A DNA stretch of 9,040 nt from Clostridiales bacterium (lineage in GTDB: Bacteria > Bacillota > Clostridia > Oscillospirales > Oscillospiraceae). The position numbers were made by a program, and so were the translations under genes. Every line of letters starts with the position of its first letter. Position 1 is the stretch's first letter. Location: contig DYBS01000078.1 of NCBI GenBank assembly GCA_019418525.1, positions 1-9,040 on the forward strand, in the 5' to 3' direction. The notes under the pieces are model-generated. The model ran no database searches, had not been told where the DNA came from, and was given only the letters and a program-made list of their open reading frames with translations. Shown one piece after another: positions 6,347 to 9,040 of this stretch.

Positions 6347-6408
6347 ATCGGACAAAGTACGAGCCCGCGGGTACGGCTCCTCACCTGCCCGCGGGCCATT
6401 TGTCTGAT
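6347..6408 (+). promoter_or_regulatory. Long compound hairpin upstream of glgP
   Basis: An outer stem pairs ATCGGACAAA (6347-6356) with TTTGTCTGAT (6399-6408), nine Watson-Crick pairs plus one G-T. An inner GC stem pairs GCCCGCGGG (6363-6371) with CCCGCGGGC (6388-6396). They are separated by an asymmetric internal loop (6 and 2 nt) and capped by a 16-nt loop. Four T (6408-6411) overlap and follow the last pair, and the glgP ribosome binding site begins 13 nt after the stem. It could be a weak terminator/attenuator, a processing or stabilising element, or a translation control. The apical loop contains CTCCTC (6377-6382), which could pair with the GGAGG of the glgP ribosome binding site. The pairings are visible; the function is inference. 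Confidence 0.5.
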
Positions 6409-6420
6409 TTTGAACCGAAT

Positions 6421-6425
6421 GGAGG
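6421..6425 (+). promoter_or_regulatory. Ribosome binding site fixing the glgP start
   Basis: GGAGG lies 8 nt before the ATG at 6434. This selects 6434 over the in-frame upstream TTG at 6410 and ATG at 6419, which lie upstream of or overlap the site itself. Confidence 0.85.
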
Positions 6426-6433
6426 TAATTTCC

Positions 6434-8881
6434 ATGCATCAGTATACAAAGAAAGAGCTTATGGACCTGATCACCGGCAAGTTGCGCCGCAACTTCGGTC
6501 GGGACGTGGATGAGGCTACCAGCCTGCATATGTTCAAGGCTTGCGCCCTGGTTCTGCGCGACATTATGTCTGCCCAGCAGATGAAAACCCAGGACAAAGT
6601 TCAGGCCACTCACGCCCGCCAGGTCCACTACCTCTCCCTGGAGTTCCTGATGGGCCGCTCCCTCATGAAGAACGCCTACAACCTGGGCGTGCTGGAGCCC
6701 CTGAAGGAGGCCATTGAGGGCCTGGGCTTCTCCGCTGCTGACCTCTTTGAGTCCGAGCCCGACGCCGGTCTGGGCAACGGCGGCCTGGGCCGCCTGGCCG
6801 CCTGCTACCTGGATTCCATGACCACCCTGGAGATCCCCGCCACCGGCTATTCCATCTGCTACGAGCTGGGCATCTTCAAGCAGAAGATCGTGGACGGCGA
6901 GCAGGTGGAGCTGGCCGACAACTGGCTGGGCCTGGGCGACGCCTGGCTCATCCCCAAGATGGATGAGGTGGAGGAAGTCCGCTTCGGCGGCCAGGTGAAG
7001 GACGTGTGGGACGATCAGGGCCATCACTCCATCCAGCATACCGGATATACTTCCGTTCTGGCCATCCCCAAGGATATGGAGATCGCCGGCTTCAAGACCG
7101 AGCACGGCAACACTCTGCGGCTGTGGGACGCCAAGAGTCCCACCCCTGTGGACATGTCTCTTTTCTCCCGCGGCGAGTACCTGAAGGCCGTGGAGCAGCG
7201 TGCCATGGCCGAGACCATTTCCAAGATCCTCTACCCCGACGACAACCACTACGAGGGCAAGTCACTTCGCCTGAAGCAGCAGTACTTCTTTGTCTCCGCC
7301 ACCGTGCAGTCCATCGTGCGCAAGCATCGGGCCGAGTACGGCACCCTGCGCAACTTCCATCAGAAGCACGTCATCCAGATCAACGACACCCACCCCACCC
7401 TGGTCATCCCTGAGCTTATGCGCATCCTGCTGGACGAGGAGGGCTACGGCTGGGACGAGGCCTGGAATATCGTCACCCATTCCGTGGCCTACACCAACCA
7501 CACCGTCATGGCCGAGGCCCTGGAGCGCTGGCCCCAGCAGCTGGTCATCGACCTGTTGCCCCGGATCTGGCAGATCATTGTGGAGATCTCCAACCGCTAT
7601 CAGAATGAGCTGACCACCTATTTCCACGGCGACATGGCCAAGGTAGAGCCCATGGCCATCGTTTGGGGCGGCGATGTACGCATGGCCAACCTCTGTATCT
7701 GCGCGTGCTTTGCCGTCAACGGCGTGTCTGCCCTCCACTCTGAGATCCTGAAGAAGGAAGTCTTCCACGACGCCTACGTCCGCACCCCCGCCAAGTTCAA
7801 GAACGTTACCAACGGCATCGACCACCGCCGCTGGCTGGCCGAGTGTAACCCCAAGTTGGATGCCCTCATCCAGGAGTGCACCGGCGGGGATCGGTATCTC
7901 CTCCATCCCGACGCTCTGAAGGACCTGGAGAAGTACAAGAACGACGCCTCCGTGTTGGAGCGTCTGGAGAAGATCAAGAAGGAGAACAAGCGTGCCTTCG
8001 CCACCTGGCTGGCCCGGGAGAGCGGCATCGTCCTCAATACCGACGCCATGTTCGACGTCCAGGTCAAGCGCCTGCACGAGTACAAGCGCCAGCTTCTCAA
8101 CGTGCTGCACATCATCTACGAGTACCAGCACCTGAAGGATGACCCCAACTTCATGATCACCCCCAAGGTCTATCTCTTTGGCGCTAAGGCCGCCCCTGGT
8201 TACTATGTGGCCAAAGAGATCATTCACCTCATCAACTCCCTGGCCGACACCATCAACTCCGACCCCGTGTGCAAGGATAAGCTGCAGGTGGTCTTCCTGG
8301 AGAACTACCGCGTGAGCCTGGCCGAGAAACTCATGCCCGCCAGCGAGCTCTCCGAGCAGATCTCCACCGCCGGCAAGGAGGCCAGCGGCACCGGTAACAT
8401 GAAGTTCATGATGAACGGCGCGGTGACCATCGGCACCCTGGACGGCGCCAACGTGGAGATGCACGAGGTGCTGGGCGACGAGAATATCTTCCTCTTCGGC
8501 CTGAAGGCCCACGAGGTCACTGAGCTGAAGAACAAGAACTACCGTTCTTATGAGTACTATATGCACAACGCTGACCTGCGCGCCGTCATCGACAACCTGT
8601 CCCACGGCTTTAATGATGGCGTGAGCTACGACAACCTGACCAAGCGTCTGCTCTTCGGCAACGGCAGCCCCGCCGACGAGTATATGCTCCTGGCCGATTT
8701 CGACAGCTACCGCAATGCCCACAAGCGCGCCGCCGAGCAGTATCTGGACCGCAAGACCTGGAACCAGATGTCCCTCATCAATGTGGCCCGCTCCGGCATC
8801 TTCGCCGCTGACCGCTCCATCCGGGATTATGCCCGTGATATCTGGAATGTGCCGGTCCGCGATCTGAGCGAGAAGAAGTAA
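6434..8881 (+). CDS. glgP: Glycogen phosphorylase GlgP
   Basis: GT35 alpha-glucan phosphorylase: uses phosphate and pyridoxal phosphate to release glucose-1-phosphate from the ends of alpha-1,4 chains. With the start at 6434 (MHQYTKKELMD) the protein has 815 residues, the usual bacterial length. Motifs run in order: LEFLMGRSL, GLGNGGLGRLAACYLDS (from Gly112), INDTHPTLVIPELMRILL (Asn317), VKRLHEYKRQLLN (544 on), and the PLP signature EASGTGNMKFMMNGA with the cofactor lysine at Lys657, followed by GTLDGANVEM. It is the last gene of the cluster, 154 nt after glgA and 13 nt before a strong terminator hairpin. A degradative enzyme at the end of a synthesis operon is common and allows turnover of stored glucan. 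No C-terminal tail is present (ends DLSEKK). Distinguishing glycogen from maltodextrin phosphorylase by sequence alone is uncertain, but the context favours glycogen. Confidence 0.97.
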   Translation: MHQYTKKELMDLITGKLRRNFGRDVDEATSLHMFKACALVLRDIMSAQQMKTQDKVQATHARQVHYLSLEFLMGRSLMKNAYNLGVLEPLKEAIEGLGFSAADLFESEPDAGLGNGGLGRLAACYLDSMTTLEIPATGYSICYELGIFKQKIVDGEQVELADNWLGLGDAWLIPKMDEVEEVRFGGQVKDVWDDQGHHSIQHTGYTSVLAIPKDMEIAGFKTEHGNTLRLWDAKSPTPVDMSLFSRGEYLKAVEQRAMAETISKILYPDDNHYEGKSLRLKQQYFFVSATVQSIVRKHRAEYGTLRNFHQKHVIQINDTHPTLVIPELMRILLDEEGYGWDEAWNIVTHSVAYTNHTVMAEALERWPQQLVIDLLPRIWQIIVEISNRYQNELTTYFHGDMAKVEPMAIVWGGDVRMANLCICACFAVNGVSALHSEILKKEVFHDAYVRTPAKFKNVTNGIDHRRWLAECNPKLDALIQECTGGDRYLLHPDALKDLEKYKNDASVLERLEKIKKENKRAFATWLARESGIVLNTDAMFDVQVKRLHEYKRQLLNVLHIIYEYQHLKDDPNFMITPKVYLFGAKAAPGYYVAKEIIHLINSLADTINSDPVCKDKLQVVFLENYRVSLAEKLMPASELSEQISTAGKEASGTGNMKFMMNGAVTIGTLDGANVEMHEVLGDENIFLFGLKAHEVTELKNKNYRSYEYYMHNADLRAVIDNLSHGFNDGVSYDNLTKRLLFGNGSPADEYMLLADFDSYRNAHKRAAEQYLDRKTWNQMSLINVARSGIFAADRSIRDYARDIWNVPVRDLSEKK

Positions 8882-8894
8882 GTTCCGAAATCAA

Positions 8895-8937
8895 AAACGA
8901 GCCGTTGCAGGGTTTCTTGCTCTGCAACGGCTCGTTT
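8895..8937 (+). terminator. Factor-independent terminator after glgP
   Basis: Arms 8895-8910 and 8922-8937 are a perfect 16-bp inverted repeat (AAACGAGCCGTTGCAG and its complement) with an 11-nt loop. The 5' side is preceded by further A residues and the 3' side ends in TTTGCTATT, so it can serve this strand and possibly the opposite one. It starts 13 nt after the glgP stop and most likely ends the operon transcript. Confidence 0.88.
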
Positions 8938-8942
8938 GCTAT

Positions 8943-9021
8943 TCCGGGAGCCCGGAGGGGGTGCGCTCGCCGAGCGGGCGTCCTACGCGGACAGCGCCCG
9001 ATTTCTTTTCGCGAAAAGAAA
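8943..9021. repeat. Cluster of four consecutive palindromes
   Basis: Beyond the terminator lie, without coding signal: TCCGGG-AG-CCCGGA (8943-8956); CGCTCG-C-CGAGCG (8964-8976); a stem pairing GGGCGTCC (8976-8983) with GGA (8989-8991) and CGCCC (8995-8999) around a 3-nt bulge; and a perfect 20-bp palindrome at 9002-9021 (TTTCTTTTCG then its complement). Such packing of dyads is typical of dispersed intergenic repeats of the REP/MITE kind, but copy number cannot be judged from one window. The element may continue past 9040. No transposase or ORF is associated. Confidence 0.45.
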
Positions 9022-9040
9022 CCGGGGAAAGAGCGGCGGA

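Noticed and set aside
6410..6433. TTG at 6410 or ATG at 6419 as the glgP start
   Set aside because: The Shine-Dalgarno GGAGG is at 6421-6425, so it would lie inside the coding region; the ATG at 6434 has ideal spacing and gives the usual 815-residue length.
4360..6435. A 691-codon open frame on the - strand opposite glgA
   Set aside because: Antisense shadow: strong C/G-ending codons on the + strand leave few stops in this register. Its Leu/Gly-rich product mirrors the glgA tail repeats, it resembles no family, and it lies opposite a secure gene.
7262..8722. Long - strand frames opposite glgP, and similar ones opposite glgB/glgC (1791-2819) and glgC/glgD (2852-4162)
   Set aside because: Same codon-bias artefact; no family motifs and no plausible gene arrangement against well-identified genes on the other strand.

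Overview
This window holds most of a bacterial glycogen operon, all on the + strand: glgB (5' end outside the window), glgC, glgD, glgA and glgP. The catalytic AGPase gene glgC is paired with the divergent subunit gene glgD, ribosome binding sites are strong AGGAGG types, and the DNA is GC-rich with a heavy preference for C/G-ending codons. Together these point to a high-GC Firmicute, most likely a gut clostridium of the Oscillospiraceae/Ruminococcaceae type. That assignment is inference from gene content and style; no marker gene is present.

Layout: 1-1760 glgB (partial, branching enzyme) with a 66-residue Lys/Ala-rich tail; 1761-1874 a 114-nt gap with a short GC hairpin and a possible 9-codon leader ORF; 1875-3089 glgC; 3086-4204 glgD, overlapping glgC by ATGA; 4205-4377 a 173-nt gap with a perfect 15-bp inverted repeat followed directly by an extended -10 promoter; 4378-6279 glgA, whose catalytic core is followed by a 152-residue charged tail containing four near-identical 39-bp repeats; 6280-6433 a 154-nt gap that can fold into two consecutive hairpins; 6434-8881 glgP; 8895-8937 a strong factor-independent terminator; 8943-9021 a run of four palindromes at the window edge.

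The genes form one pathway. GlgC/GlgD makes ADP-glucose from glucose-1-phosphate and ATP, GlgA adds the glucose to alpha-1,4 chains, GlgB adds alpha-1,6 branches, and GlgP releases glucose-1-phosphate from the chain ends. The gaps suggest a glgBCD block, a glgA unit with its own promoter, and a glgP whose expression may be tuned by RNA structure.

The enzymes themselves are ordinary. The unusual feature is that the two enzymes that build the polymer, GlgA and GlgB, both end in low-complexity, histone-H1-like charged tails with codon use unlike their cores, whereas GlgC, GlgD and GlgP have none. The tails are the best candidate here for undescribed biology, perhaps electrostatic co-localisation of the synthase and branching enzyme or tethering to the granule or to nucleic acid. 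The other items worth checking are the intergenic RNA/DNA structures and the terminal palindrome cluster. No mobile element, CRISPR array, tRNA or rRNA was seen.
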